NCBI GenBank assembly: GCA_011525685.1
Contig: WYBW01000148.1
Span: forward strand, 1-50,299
Length of the DNA stretch: 50,299 nt
Direction of reading: 5' to 3'
Source: Verrucomicrobiia bacterium
GTDB lineage: Bacteria > Verrucomicrobiota > Verrucomicrobiia > Limisphaerales > JADLHS01
A program made the translations under genes and the position numbers. This document shows, one piece after another, positions 41,525 through 48,571 of the stretch. Numbering within the stretch: the first letter of the stretch is position 1; each line of letters begins with the position of its first letter. Below the pieces are notes generated by a model, which saw only the letters and a list, made by a program, of their open reading frames with translations, searched no databases and was not told the DNA's origin.

Positions 41525-42615
41525 AGTGGAGTCTCCTTGCCAAGAGAAACGCCTGACTTCACCTGCGGCAGATGTGTCAGGGCATAAAGCATCACGTAGG
41601 CGACGAACAGGAACGTGGCAAACAGCACCGGAAACGCAAACGCCGTGGAGTGCGCGAACGGGTCGGACACCCACGAGTGGATGCCGTCAAACAGTTTGCC
41701 CGGGCGTGTCACCACATCCCAACTGTTCACACGGACGAAGCGACCCAGGTAAACGCCGAAACTGCTCAAGCCAGCGATGACCGCAACGAAGACCCAACTG
41801 GCCACACGCCCAAACATTCGTGCCACGACGGTTTGCATCAGATAGAGGGAAAGGAAGCCCAGCACCAACCCCGTCAGCGCGCAAATCAGGATCAGCGTCA
41901 GGTCCACCCAAAAATGGGGATGAAACCGCGTCGTCAGGTGGATGAGGTCCGTGAAGATGTAAGGGGCATTGGGAAAGAACAGCAGCCAGACGGCGCACAG
42001 GCCGGCAAAAGTCCCGTTGCGCGTGCGGTCTTTTCGGTGGAGTTCGCAAACCAGCAGCGCGAACAGGAGCGGCAGCCACGCGAGAAACAAATTCCAGACC
42101 AGAAAGGCGTAACGCAGGTGCTCCGTCCAGACCATCCGCGCAAACACCAGCGCGACGCTGACCGCCGAAGCGAACAGCAGCGCCAGCGCCGGCGCGAGCG
42201 TCCCAGTATCCACGAGCAGATTGCGGAGGTTTGCCAAATTAAACCTTATCATGCCAACCCGACTTTGTTTTGCCGGCAGGGATCCATGTTTGCGGGCGGC
42301 TCTTACCATGACCAGGATCATTGCCCCAAAACATGCACCCCAGATCAAGCTGTTCACCCCGAGCAAGAGATTTGAGGCCGCAGCACTTTCCCAAACCGGC
42401 GCCGGCGCAAGCGAACGCACCGGATTGGTGAGAACGTCCAGGACACGCGCAAGCCGGCGTTCAACGGAAAAGTGAAGTGGCATGAATCCGCCGAAGCCGA
42501 TCACGGCTTCCAAGGCGGATCGGCAAAAGGCCGCCAGACTGGACAAGCCGAGCAACGCTTGTAGCAACAACCGATGGGCGAATGTCGCCAGAACGATGAC
42601 GCAGATTGTTCTCAT
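41521..42615 (-). CDS. DUF1361 membrane protein with an extra N-terminal membrane region
   Basis: This 364-aa protein has two parts. Residues about 145-350 form a DUF1361-type multi-pass domain (AGLCAVWLLFFPNAPYIFTDLIHL, VGLSSFGVYLGRFVRVNSWD region). The first 120 residues form another membrane unit (LLLGVNSLIWGACFGAMILVM) ending in a charged stretch. DUF1361 proteins are usually near 220-240 aa, so this is either a fusion or two proteins in one frame; ATG 42252 could start a separate DUF1361 protein. It starts 9 bp after the 86-aa ORF and overlaps the next gene by TTGA. Confidence 0.78.
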   Translation of the reverse strand: MRTICVIVLATFAHRLLLQALLGLSSLAAFCRSALEAVIGFGGFMPLHFSVERRLARVLDVLTNPVRSLAPAPVWESAAASNLLLGVNSLIWGACFGAMILVMVRAARKHGSLPAKQSRVGMIRFNLANLRNLLVDTGTLAPALALLFASAVSVALVFARMVWTEHLRYAFLVWNLFLAWLPLLFALLVCELHRKDRTRNGTFAGLCAVWLLFFPNAPYIFTDLIHLTTRFHPHFWVDLTLILICALTGLVLGFLSLYLMQTVVARMFGRVASWVFVAVIAGLSSFGVYLGRFVRVNSWDVVTRPGKLFDGIHSWVSDPFAHSTAFAFPVLFATFLFVAYVMLYALTHLPQVKSGVSLGKETPL

Positions 42616-42623
42616 GTATGGTA

Positions 42624-42884
42624 TCAGGAAAACATCAACCTCCGCACGGCCTCAAATACGGTCTCGTAAAAACTTGCCCGGAAATATTCATGCCCGATGA
42701 AGCGCGTGGGGCCGGCGGGATCCCAGATGAAGGGCCGCAGCACCCAGCAAATCTGGCTGCCGAGAAACAGATTGCCCGCCAGCCACGCAACGAGAACCTT
42801 CCGCGCGTCCGCGGCCCTCTTCGTCCACTGCGACACCAGCGGCAGGACATGGACGTGCCCGGCAGTGCCGGCACAAGCACTCAA
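42624..42884 (-). CDS. 86-aa ORF resembling the C-terminal third of the 43656-44375 protein
   Basis: The translation contains KVLVAWLAGNLFLGSQICW and LRPFIWDPAG, matching VVFAWLAGNLFLGSQLTWIARPFIGSP in the upstream gene. The match runs from mid-TM5 to the end (FYETVFE against FYENIFQ). The start is TTG 42884, overlapping the previous stop as TTGA; no strong ribosome site is seen. It could be a truncated paralogue made as a separate one-TM protein by coupled translation, or a decayed gene copy. Confidence 0.6.
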   Translation of the reverse strand: MSACAGTAGHVHVLPLVSQWTKRAADARKVLVAWLAGNLFLGSQICWVLRPFIWDPAGPTRFIGHEYFRASFYETVFEAVRRLMFS

Positions 42885-43636
42885 TCCCGCGATTTGTCAT
42901 TCGGAGATTTGAGCGCATCGCCCCAGTGCGTGACGAAGAACTTTTTCTCCGTTGGGAAAAACGTATCCGCCGTGCCCACGATGGGCCGCAGCGCCGTGCT
43001 CATTTGCAAGACGACCAACACAAAGATGACCACCCAGGTGTTGAGCCCGGCGCTGGACCGGGCCTTCGAGTGCGAAAAGCCCGTTTCCAGGAAGCGCAGG
43101 CCGAACACCGTCGCAATGCCCCAGAACACCAGATGCAGTGTGCCCATCCACGCCAGCGAGTTGGTGGATTGCGAAAACAACCACGCCACGGGCGCAAAGC
43201 CGATGAGCAGAATCGTTGTCAGCAGCAGAAGCCCCGTCACCAAGCCGAAGACTTCCACCAGCCGCGCCTGCGAACCGCTCAGACAGGTGAAAATGTAGAG
43301 GCTCGGCAGGCAGATCAGTGCCGACACCAGGAGGCCGCCGGCAATCTTGACCGGCGCGGCCCACAGTTGTGTACCGTAGGAAAACGTCCCCACCACAACC
43401 CCGTAAATCGCGGCGCACAGCACGACCAGTAACAGCATCGCGGCAATCAGCCGGCCCGAACCGGGTTGTTGAAGCTGGTACATGACCCGGCGCGGTTGAC
43501 GCAACATGGCCTCCGCGGCGGCCAGCACATTGGGGATGGGTTGGCGTTCCTCGGGGTTCTCGCCCAGCGGCAGACGCGCGGGGCGAGTTGGAATCTGCGG
43601 CGGAATCAGCGGTCCGGTGGGGTTCGTTTCGTTCAT
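42881..43636 (-). CDS. Multi-pass membrane protein (Yip1-like topology), unknown function
   Basis: This 251-aa protein starts at ATG 43636 with a polar Pro-rich N-terminus, then about six membrane segments from residue 75 (AAMLLLVVLCAAIYGVVVG). After the last segment comes LRPIVGTADTFFPTEKKFF, echoing the ARPFIGSP/LRPFIWDP motif of its two neighbours, so the three look related. An alternative upstream start at 43843 would overlap the previous gene and is not chosen. The gene is in the ispH-led unit. The Yip1-like label is by topology only. Confidence 0.75.
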   Translation of the reverse strand: MNETNPTGPLIPPQIPTRPARLPLGENPEERQPIPNVLAAAEAMLRQPRRVMYQLQQPGSGRLIAAMLLLVVLCAAIYGVVVGTFSYGTQLWAAPVKIAGGLLVSALICLPSLYIFTCLSGSQARLVEVFGLVTGLLLLTTILLIGFAPVAWLFSQSTNSLAWMGTLHLVFWGIATVFGLRFLETGFSHSKARSSAGLNTWVVIFVLVVLQMSTALRPIVGTADTFFPTEKKFFVTHWGDALKSPNDKSRD

Positions 43637-43655
43637 GGGAGCATGGCGTTGAGGT

Positions 43656-44375
43656 TCAATCAGGCTGAAGGAAGTGCTGCAACGTCTGGAAAATGTTCTC
43701 GTAAAAATTGCCCTGGAAAGCCGTGTCGCGCAGAAACACCACCGGCAATTGCGGTGAACCGATGAACGGACGCGCAATCCAGGTGAGTTGACTGCCAAGA
43801 AACAGATTTCCCGCCAGCCAGGCAAATACCACCCGGCGCGCAACGGCCTGGCTGCCGCCCAGTTGGGTGAGGAGTTGAAACAATCTCACCGTGCCCGCGA
43901 TGCCGGCAAACGCGATTACGGCGACGTGCAGCAGTTTGATGACGCCGTACGTCAGCGTGGATTTCACATCCGGCGTCATCGCCGGCGCGTTCCACACCAC
44001 GAACGCCGCGAGCGGACTGAACGCGCCGAGAATCGCCGCCGCAATCGCGAAGCTCATCAGGATGGCGAGCAGTGACTGGCGAAAGTTGATGTTCAACCCC
44101 AGCAACGGCGCGAGCATGGCGTTGAGCAACGCGTTGCCGAGCGTGGTCAGCAGAATGACCAGTGGAAATTTGATGGCGACGTAGAACCCCTGCAACGGTT
44201 CGCGCCACCAACCCATCGCCGCGCCGTAGAGGCCCGCGCCCAGGAAAATCACGGCCACATTCATGGCCGTCGCGCGCAAGTGGCCGGGTTGCGTCCATGG
44301 CCGCAGCGCGTCGGCCCGCCCTTGCAGGAGGGTGCGAAAGTCCGGCCGACCCACGCTGGCACTTGAAGCATTCAT
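43656..44375 (-). CDS. Six-pass membrane protein with C-terminal ARPFIGSP motif, unknown function
   Basis: This 239-aa protein has about six membrane segments (for example LVILLTTLGNALLNAMLAPLLG and LLAILMSFAIAAAILGAF). The C-terminal segment AWLAGNLFLGSQLTWIARPFIGSP is followed by a short polar tail with FYENIFQ. It begins 9 bp after the stop of the 44385 gene. Its relative at 42624-42884 is a shortened copy of the end. I do not recognise a named family. Membership of the ispH-led unit is clear from strand and spacing. Confidence 0.78.
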   Translation of the reverse strand: MNASSASVGRPDFRTLLQGRADALRPWTQPGHLRATAMNVAVIFLGAGLYGAAMGWWREPLQGFYVAIKFPLVILLTTLGNALLNAMLAPLLGLNINFRQSLLAILMSFAIAAAILGAFSPLAAFVVWNAPAMTPDVKSTLTYGVIKLLHVAVIAFAGIAGTVRLFQLLTQLGGSQAVARRVVFAWLAGNLFLGSQLTWIARPFIGSPQLPVVFLRDTAFQGNFYENIFQTLQHFLQPD

Positions 44376-44384
44376 CCGATGCGC

Positions 44385-45089
44385 TCATTCGACACCTGCC
44401 AAGGTGGGCCGTTCAATCACCTGGCGGCAGAGTTGAACCACCGGTGCGGCCATGAGCACCAGCGCGATGCAGAACAGCGGCCAGTTGAATCGGGCGGGTA
44501 ACACGTTGCGAATGACCTCAACGCCTTGATCGGCGACACGGATCGCGTCAGCCATGAAGACATAAAGCGCGAGCAAAATGCCGATGAAGCCCAAGCTCCA
44601 GGTCCTCAACTCGGAAAGGATGGGCGCAGGCACTGACTCGAACTGGGTGGCGAGCGTGCCCCAGGCAATCATCAGCAACGCAATCAACACCGGGGAAAGC
44701 ACCGGTCCCCACCACGGCAAAGGCAGGAGAAACAAGATGTCCCAATCCAGCAGCGAGTACGGCCAGCCGCACATCACTTTCAGGAAGACGTAATAGAAAA
44801 CGTCCCAGACGCCGAACGAGACGGCCATGTAGCCAAACCGCGCCCGCCAAGTCCGGCCCGCCAGCACGCCGACCGTGAAGTGCATGACCAGCGTGGCCAG
44901 TTCGCGCGCCAGCTCCACTGGGCCGAGCGTGCCGATGAGCGGCAGCGGTTCAGGTTGGTGTGGTTCGATGCGATCCACCATCGTGCGAATGTAGAAGACG
45001 GCGGCGGATTCGACCCACGCCATGGCCATGGCGAAAAGCGAAACCACGATCCATCGATCCCGGTTCAGGCAGCGGAAGGTGATCTTCAT
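44385..45089 (-). CDS. Multi-pass membrane protein, unknown function
   Basis: This 234-aa protein has about six to seven membrane segments. A highly distinctive central part reads FGVWDVFYYVFLKVMCGWPY then LLDWDILFLLPLPWWGPVL, rich in Trp, Tyr and Asp within or next to membrane segments. I recognise the pattern from uncharacterised bacterial membrane proteins but cannot name a family. ATG 45089 overlaps the stop of the 49-aa ORF as ATGA, so translational coupling is likely. The longer frame to 45173 has no supported start. Confidence 0.78.
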   Translation of the reverse strand: MKITFRCLNRDRWIVVSLFAMAMAWVESAAVFYIRTMVDRIEPHQPEPLPLIGTLGPVELARELATLVMHFTVGVLAGRTWRARFGYMAVSFGVWDVFYYVFLKVMCGWPYSLLDWDILFLLPLPWWGPVLSPVLIALLMIAWGTLATQFESVPAPILSELRTWSLGFIGILLALYVFMADAIRVADQGVEVIRNVLPARFNWPLFCIALVLMAAPVVQLCRQVIERPTLAGVE

Positions 45090-45235
45090 TTCACAGCACC
45101 CAACCGGAAAGGTTCGACGAAGTGCAAAACCGGCGCGAGCACCCCAGCCGGCAGATCCAGCGGGGCAAGCCAATCCGGCTCGGCGCGGAGCTTCTGATTG
45201 CGCGTGAAGTGACTGATCTGTTTGGCGACATTCAT
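45086..45235 (-). CDS. 49-aa ORF between ispH and the membrane-protein genes
   Basis: The ORF encodes 49 residues starting MNVAKQISHFTRNQK and ending VEPFRLGAVK. A strong AAGGAG ribosome site lies 5 nt before ATG 45235. The start codon overlaps the ispH stop as ATGA, and its own stop overlaps the next start as ATGA. The translation is soluble, slightly basic and without known motifs. The double overlap and good ribosome site support a real small gene or at least a coupling leader peptide. The function is unknown. Confidence 0.6.
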   Translation of the reverse strand: MNVAKQISHFTRNQKLRAEPDWLAPLDLPAGVLAPVLHFVEPFRLGAVK

Positions 45236-46128
45236 ATTGCTCCTTGAGGTTGAGGTTGCATGGTCGAGTGTGCCTCCAGGACGGTTTCCCGGATTCTCGA
45301 TATTTCGCCTAGACGGCTTTCCACCTCATCAATCAGGTTGTCCGGCGTTGAAGTTCCAGCGGTGATCCCCACAGTCCGCGCCTCCGCGAGCCAATCAGGC
45401 TGCACGTCGGCAGCCGTTTGCACGTGATGAACCCGCTCGCAATATCGGCTGCAGGTCCTGACCAGTTCATGCGTGTTGTTGCTCTGCGCACCGCCGATCA
45501 CAATGACCACGTCAGATTGTTGGGCCAGTTCGATGGCGGCGTTTTGTCGCTGCTTGGTGGGCTGGCAGACGGTGTCCACGAAGCGCACTTCGGAGTTTGG
45601 GAAGCGGTGCCGGATCAGCCCCACCAATTGACGCACGCGCTCGATGGGTTGCGTGGTCTGGGCGGCAACGCCAAAGCGCGGACGCTCCTTGATCCGAAGC
45701 ACGTCCGCCTCGCTCAACACCACGTCGAACTCGCCCAGGTCTTCAGTGAGGCCGCGCACTTCCACGTGATCGCGCCTGCCGATGATGACGGGATGAAAAC
45801 CCTCGAGCACGAGCTTCGCCACTGCCTGGTGAGCCAAATGCACGAGCGGACAAGTCGCTTCGATCACATTCAGCCCGCGTTCGCGCACGGCGTTCCGCCG
45901 CCGCTCCGAAGCACCGTGTGCGGTAATCATCACGGTTTGAGTCGCCACCTCCCTGGCGTCGCTTTGAATCCGGATGCCGCGGGCGCGAAGTTCGCCCAGG
46001 ACAGTTTCGTTGTGAACCAAGTCGCCGAGAATGGTCAGTGGCTCATGCTGCGCGGTTTGGCGGGCCAAGGTGATGGCGTCCCGCACGCCGAAGCACATGC
46101 CCAGATGTTCTGCACGGATGATTCTCAT
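45232..46128 (-). CDS. ispH: 4-hydroxy-3-methylbut-2-enyl diphosphate reductase
   Basis: This 298-aa [4Fe-4S] enzyme makes IPP and DMAPP in the last step of the MEP pathway. The three cluster cysteines are present: Cys12 (GMCFGV), Cys93 (EATCPLV) and Cys188 (DTVCQPT). ITAHGAS, the His near GDLVHN, SNNTHEL and the closing GTSTPD are the usual active-site segments. The start is ATG 46128; the longer frame would run into a repeat. It lies downstream of a winged-helix regulator and a matching operator-like palindrome (46281-46297), and its stop overlaps the next ORF. Confidence 0.95.
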   Translation of the reverse strand: MRIIRAEHLGMCFGVRDAITLARQTAQHEPLTILGDLVHNETVLGELRARGIRIQSDAREVATQTVMITAHGASERRRNAVRERGLNVIEATCPLVHLAHQAVAKLVLEGFHPVIIGRRDHVEVRGLTEDLGEFDVVLSEADVLRIKERPRFGVAAQTTQPIERVRQLVGLIRHRFPNSEVRFVDTVCQPTKQRQNAAIELAQQSDVVIVIGGAQSNNTHELVRTCSRYCERVHHVQTAADVQPDWLAEARTVGITAGTSTPDNLIDEVESRLGEISRIRETVLEAHSTMQPQPQGAI

Positions 46129-46145
46129 AGGATTCGTGGGTTGGC

Positions 46146-46187
46146 GCAGGTTTCCCCATCTGCCGTATCGCCGATCTCCCAATCGGC
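46146..46187. repeat. Palindromic hairpin cluster, family C, copy 2
   Basis: GCAGGTTTCCCCATCTGC and CCGATCTCCCAATCGG hairpins are separated by CGTATCG. The order and spacing match 21742-21782. It occupies the presumed leader of ispH. Confidence 0.6.
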
Positions 46188-46280
46188 TCGGCGTGCAACG
46201 GCCAAGGACTCGCCAGTATCGAAACCCGGGCTACAACCAATTTGATAGTCCGCGCCAAGGGGTGCTCGCGATGGCACAAT

Positions 46281-46297
46281 CACTTTGCAATACAAAG
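46281..46297. promoter_or_regulatory. Operator-like palindrome, site 2 (upstream of ispH)
   Basis: CACTTTGCAATACAAAG is identical over 17 bp to the site at 47318-47334. The CTTTG/CAAAG half-sites are centred on position 46290. It lies 47 bp after the regulator gene and about 150 bp before ispH. A likely binding site for the regulator at 46344-46652 (inference). Confidence 0.6.
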
Positions 46298-46343
46298 CTA
46301 AAGACCGTGTTCGTTTCATTGTGTTCAATCGTTTGGTGACTTT

Positions 46344-46652
46344 CTACCTAGGTTTGTTCTGCTGGACAATTTGCTCCAGCAGATTGACGTAGCTCGCGAA
46401 AGCCTTTTTCCCGGCGGGTGTCAGCGAACAGGTCGTGAGCGGACGATTGTTCTGGTAGGACTTGGCAACCGAGACATACCCGGCCTCTTGCAAGGTCCGG
46501 ATATGCGTGGTGAGATTGCCGTCCGTCATTTCGAGCGCGTCGCGCAGCTCGGTGAACGACAACTCCGGCGAGGCGGCCAGCATGGACATGATGGCCAGCC
46601 GCCCTTTCTCGTGAATCACGCGATCGAGCTGGAGGAAAGGTTCCGGATTCAC
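46344..46652 (-). CDS. Winged-helix transcriptional regulator
   Basis: This 102-aa DNA-binding protein starts at GTG 46652, which overlaps the upstream stop as GTGA. The winged-helix core is LSFTELRDALEMTDGNLTTHIRTLQEAGYV (recognition helix GNLTTHIRTL), followed by a wing with a basic SYQNNRPLTTCSLTPAGKKAF. This matches the MarR/PadR-related winged-helix group in which one domain is all there is. No ligand domain is present, so the signal may be sensed elsewhere, for instance by the membrane protein cotranscribed with it. Two identical palindromes flank this unit. Confidence 0.88.
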   Translation of the reverse strand: MNPEPFLQLDRVIHEKGRLAIMSMLAASPELSFTELRDALEMTDGNLTTHIRTLQEAGYVSVAKSYQNNRPLTTCSLTPAGKKAFASYVNLLEQIVQQNKPR

Positions 46653-47311
46653 GCCACATTCTTTCCTTTCTCGGTCAGATACAGATACGCGCCGTAGGCC
46701 AAATGCAGCACGCCGAAGAACAATCCCATGAGCAGATGGCTGATCCACCAGGCCAAATCGCCGGAGTCTTTGCACGCGAACCAAAAAAGAACAACGCAAC
46801 CTGCAAGCGCTTGAGCCCAGCCAAAAAGCCTCAGGCCTCGCGGTGCAAAAAATCCGGCCGAGTGCATGGCACAGCCTTGGAGAATCGCCCAAACCGCCGG
46901 CAGCCAATAAAGCCCTTCAATCTCTAGACTACCCGTGGGAGAATCCGAGACGCTGGGTTTGGCATAAACGACAAAAACGCAAACCCCGATGACGAAGCCA
47001 ACGGCCAATGGCAAGAACATCGCCTGAGCAATACGTCGAGTCGGAGGCGACCAGAAAGGCTCGCGATCTTTCAACGCCTGCCGTCGTACCAGCAGAAGTG
47101 ACCCGATTAAAGCCGCCACCGCGGCGAAGCTCCAGAAGCGAACAAATCCAATGGCCGAAGTTATTTGGAACTGCCACGCCGCTAGGCTCCAAGCAATGCC
47201 GATCACACCACTGAAAAGCATGATCGGCGCAAGGGCGCGGCGATAAACCGCCGACCGTTCCATCAGAGTGCGGATAACCTGCAGGTGCTCCGTGGCCCAA
47301 TTTGATTCCAT
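46649..47311 (-). CDS. Membrane protein cotranscribed with the winged-helix regulator
   Basis: This 220-aa protein has about six membrane segments, beginning after a polar N-terminus (ESNWATEHLQVIRTLMERSAVYRRALAPIML). The C-terminal part GDLAWWISHLLMGLFFGVLHLAYGAYLYLTEKGK is distinctive for membrane proteins found next to such regulators. The start is ATG 47311, 7 bp from the palindrome at 47318-47336. An ATG at 47371 would translate through the palindrome and is less likely. Its stop overlaps the regulator start, so the two are made together. The function is unknown; it may sense or modify the signal for the regulator. Confidence 0.8.
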   Translation of the reverse strand: MESNWATEHLQVIRTLMERSAVYRRALAPIMLFSGVIGIAWSLAAWQFQITSAIGFVRFWSFAAVAALIGSLLLVRRQALKDREPFWSPPTRRIAQAMFLPLAVGFVIGVCVFVVYAKPSVSDSPTGSLEIEGLYWLPAVWAILQGCAMHSAGFFAPRGLRLFGWAQALAGCVVLFWFACKDSGDLAWWISHLLMGLFFGVLHLAYGAYLYLTEKGKNVA

Positions 47312-47317
47312 GCCATT

Positions 47318-47336
47318 CACTTTGCAATACAAAGTG
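47318..47336. promoter_or_regulatory. Operator-like palindrome, site 1 (before the membrane protein-regulator pair)
   Basis: CACTTTGCAATACAAAGTG is a 19-bp inverted repeat with 7-bp arms, 7 bp upstream of ATG 47311. Bound protein there would block either transcription or ribosome access, consistent with autoregulation. Its 17-bp core is repeated at 46281-46297. Confidence 0.65.
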
Positions 47337-47445
47337 TGAATTGGCAAGAGGAAAGTGGAGAGGGCTTTCAATCAGGCCGGTCAAAAAGTCGAATCGAGGC
47401 GATGGAAAACGGCACGAGTCAGTTGACGAGAGTGCGCTGCCACGC

Positions 47446-48486
47446 TTACGGGAGCATGCAAGGCGAAATGAGCACTTTGCCCAGGACTTGTCGCGAGCGG
47501 AGTCTGGCGAAGGCGACGGGCGTCCGGTCAAGCGGGAAGATGGAATCAATGACGGGCCTAAGTTTCCCGGCCGCGGCCCAATCGAGCGTTGTCTGAAGAT
47601 CGGCGCGGTCGCGTCCGTAACTGCCAACAAGCCGTTGCTGCTTCACGAAAAACGGCCAGAGGTTGAGAGTAACGTCGCGTCCAGCCGTCGCGCCGCAGGT
47701 GACAATCGTGCCTCCCCGCGCCAGGCACTCGAAACACTTCAACAACACCTCTCCACCGACGTGCTCGACGACCAGGTCAACTCCGCGTTTGTTCGTGATC
47801 TTCCGGACCTGCGCCGGCCAATCGGGCTGTGCCGGGTCCAGCACGGATTCCGCGCCCAGCCTCTGCGTCAGTTTGCGCTTGGCCTCCGTCGAACCGGTGC
47901 TGATGACCCGCGCGCCGAGGTTTCTGGCAATTTGAATTGCCGCCGAGCCAACGCCGCTGGCGCCGCCAATGACGAGTACCCAGTCGCCCTGGCGGACCTG
48001 CGCGCGATTGGTGAGCATGTGCATGGCGGTGCTGCCGGCCAGGGTCAACGCGGCGGAAGTCTGAAAATCAACGCCGCTGGGCAGCCTGGCCAAAGCCCGG
48101 ACGGGAACCACCACCTTTTCCGCAAAACCGCCATCGCGGGTCACGCCGAGCATTTCCGCGCGAAGGCAGAAGGATTGCTCATCGCGCCGGCAATACTCGC
48201 ACTCGCCACAAAAAATGTTCGATTGCACGGCGACGGCATCGCCGTTCCGCCAATCGTTCACGCCGCGCCCAACATCACAAATGACGCCGGCGATTTCGCA
48301 GCCGGGCGTCCGCGGCAACGAAACCGGCATGGGGAGACCCGCTTCCTCCAACCACAGGTCAAGGTGGTTCAAGCCGCACGCGCGGACCTCGACCACAACT
48401 TCACCCTCACCGGGCTGCGGGTCGGACAGTTCGCGATGTTCGAACCGGCCCGGCATACCATGAGCCACAAGTTGAATGACTTTCAC
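47446..48486 (-). CDS. Zinc-containing medium-chain dehydrogenase/reductase
   Basis: This 346-aa NAD(P)H-dependent oxidoreductase of the MDR superfamily starts at GTG 48486. The structural zinc site is complete: Cys93, 96, 99 and 107 in FCGECEYCRRDEQSFC. GCEIAGVICDVG and the nucleotide loop VIGGASGVGSAAIQIA are as in alcohol dehydrogenase/quinone oxidoreductase-like members. Catalytic-zinc ligands are only partly recognisable (CGLNHLD in place of CGVCHTD), so a quinone-oxidoreductase-type activity is possible. It follows the fusA terminator and is on the same strand. The frame upstream of 48486 crosses that terminator and is not coding. Confidence 0.88.
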   Translation of the reverse strand: MKVIQLVAHGMPGRFEHRELSDPQPGEGEVVVEVRACGLNHLDLWLEEAGLPMPVSLPRTPGCEIAGVICDVGRGVNDWRNGDAVAVQSNIFCGECEYCRRDEQSFCLRAEMLGVTRDGGFAEKVVVPVRALARLPSGVDFQTSAALTLAGSTAMHMLTNRAQVRQGDWVLVIGGASGVGSAAIQIARNLGARVISTGSTEAKRKLTQRLGAESVLDPAQPDWPAQVRKITNKRGVDLVVEHVGGEVLLKCFECLARGGTIVTCGATAGRDVTLNLWPFFVKQQRLVGSYGRDRADLQTTLDWAAAGKLRPVIDSIFPLDRTPVAFARLRSRQVLGKVLISPCMLP

Positions 48487-48523
48487 CGTGGCAAGATTAA
48501 GAACAAACCCGGGCAACCGGGAG

Positions 48524-48552
48524 AAAAAAAGCCCCGCACCGAGTCGCGGGGC
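48524..48552 (-). terminator. Intrinsic terminator of fusA
   Basis: On the minus strand GCCCCGC (48552-48546) pairs with GCGGGGC (48537-48531) around an 8-nt loop and is followed by seven T residues (48530-48524). It separates fusA from the dehydrogenase gene. Confidence 0.9.
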
Positions 48553-48571
48553 GGAAGAATGAACCCCGGCA

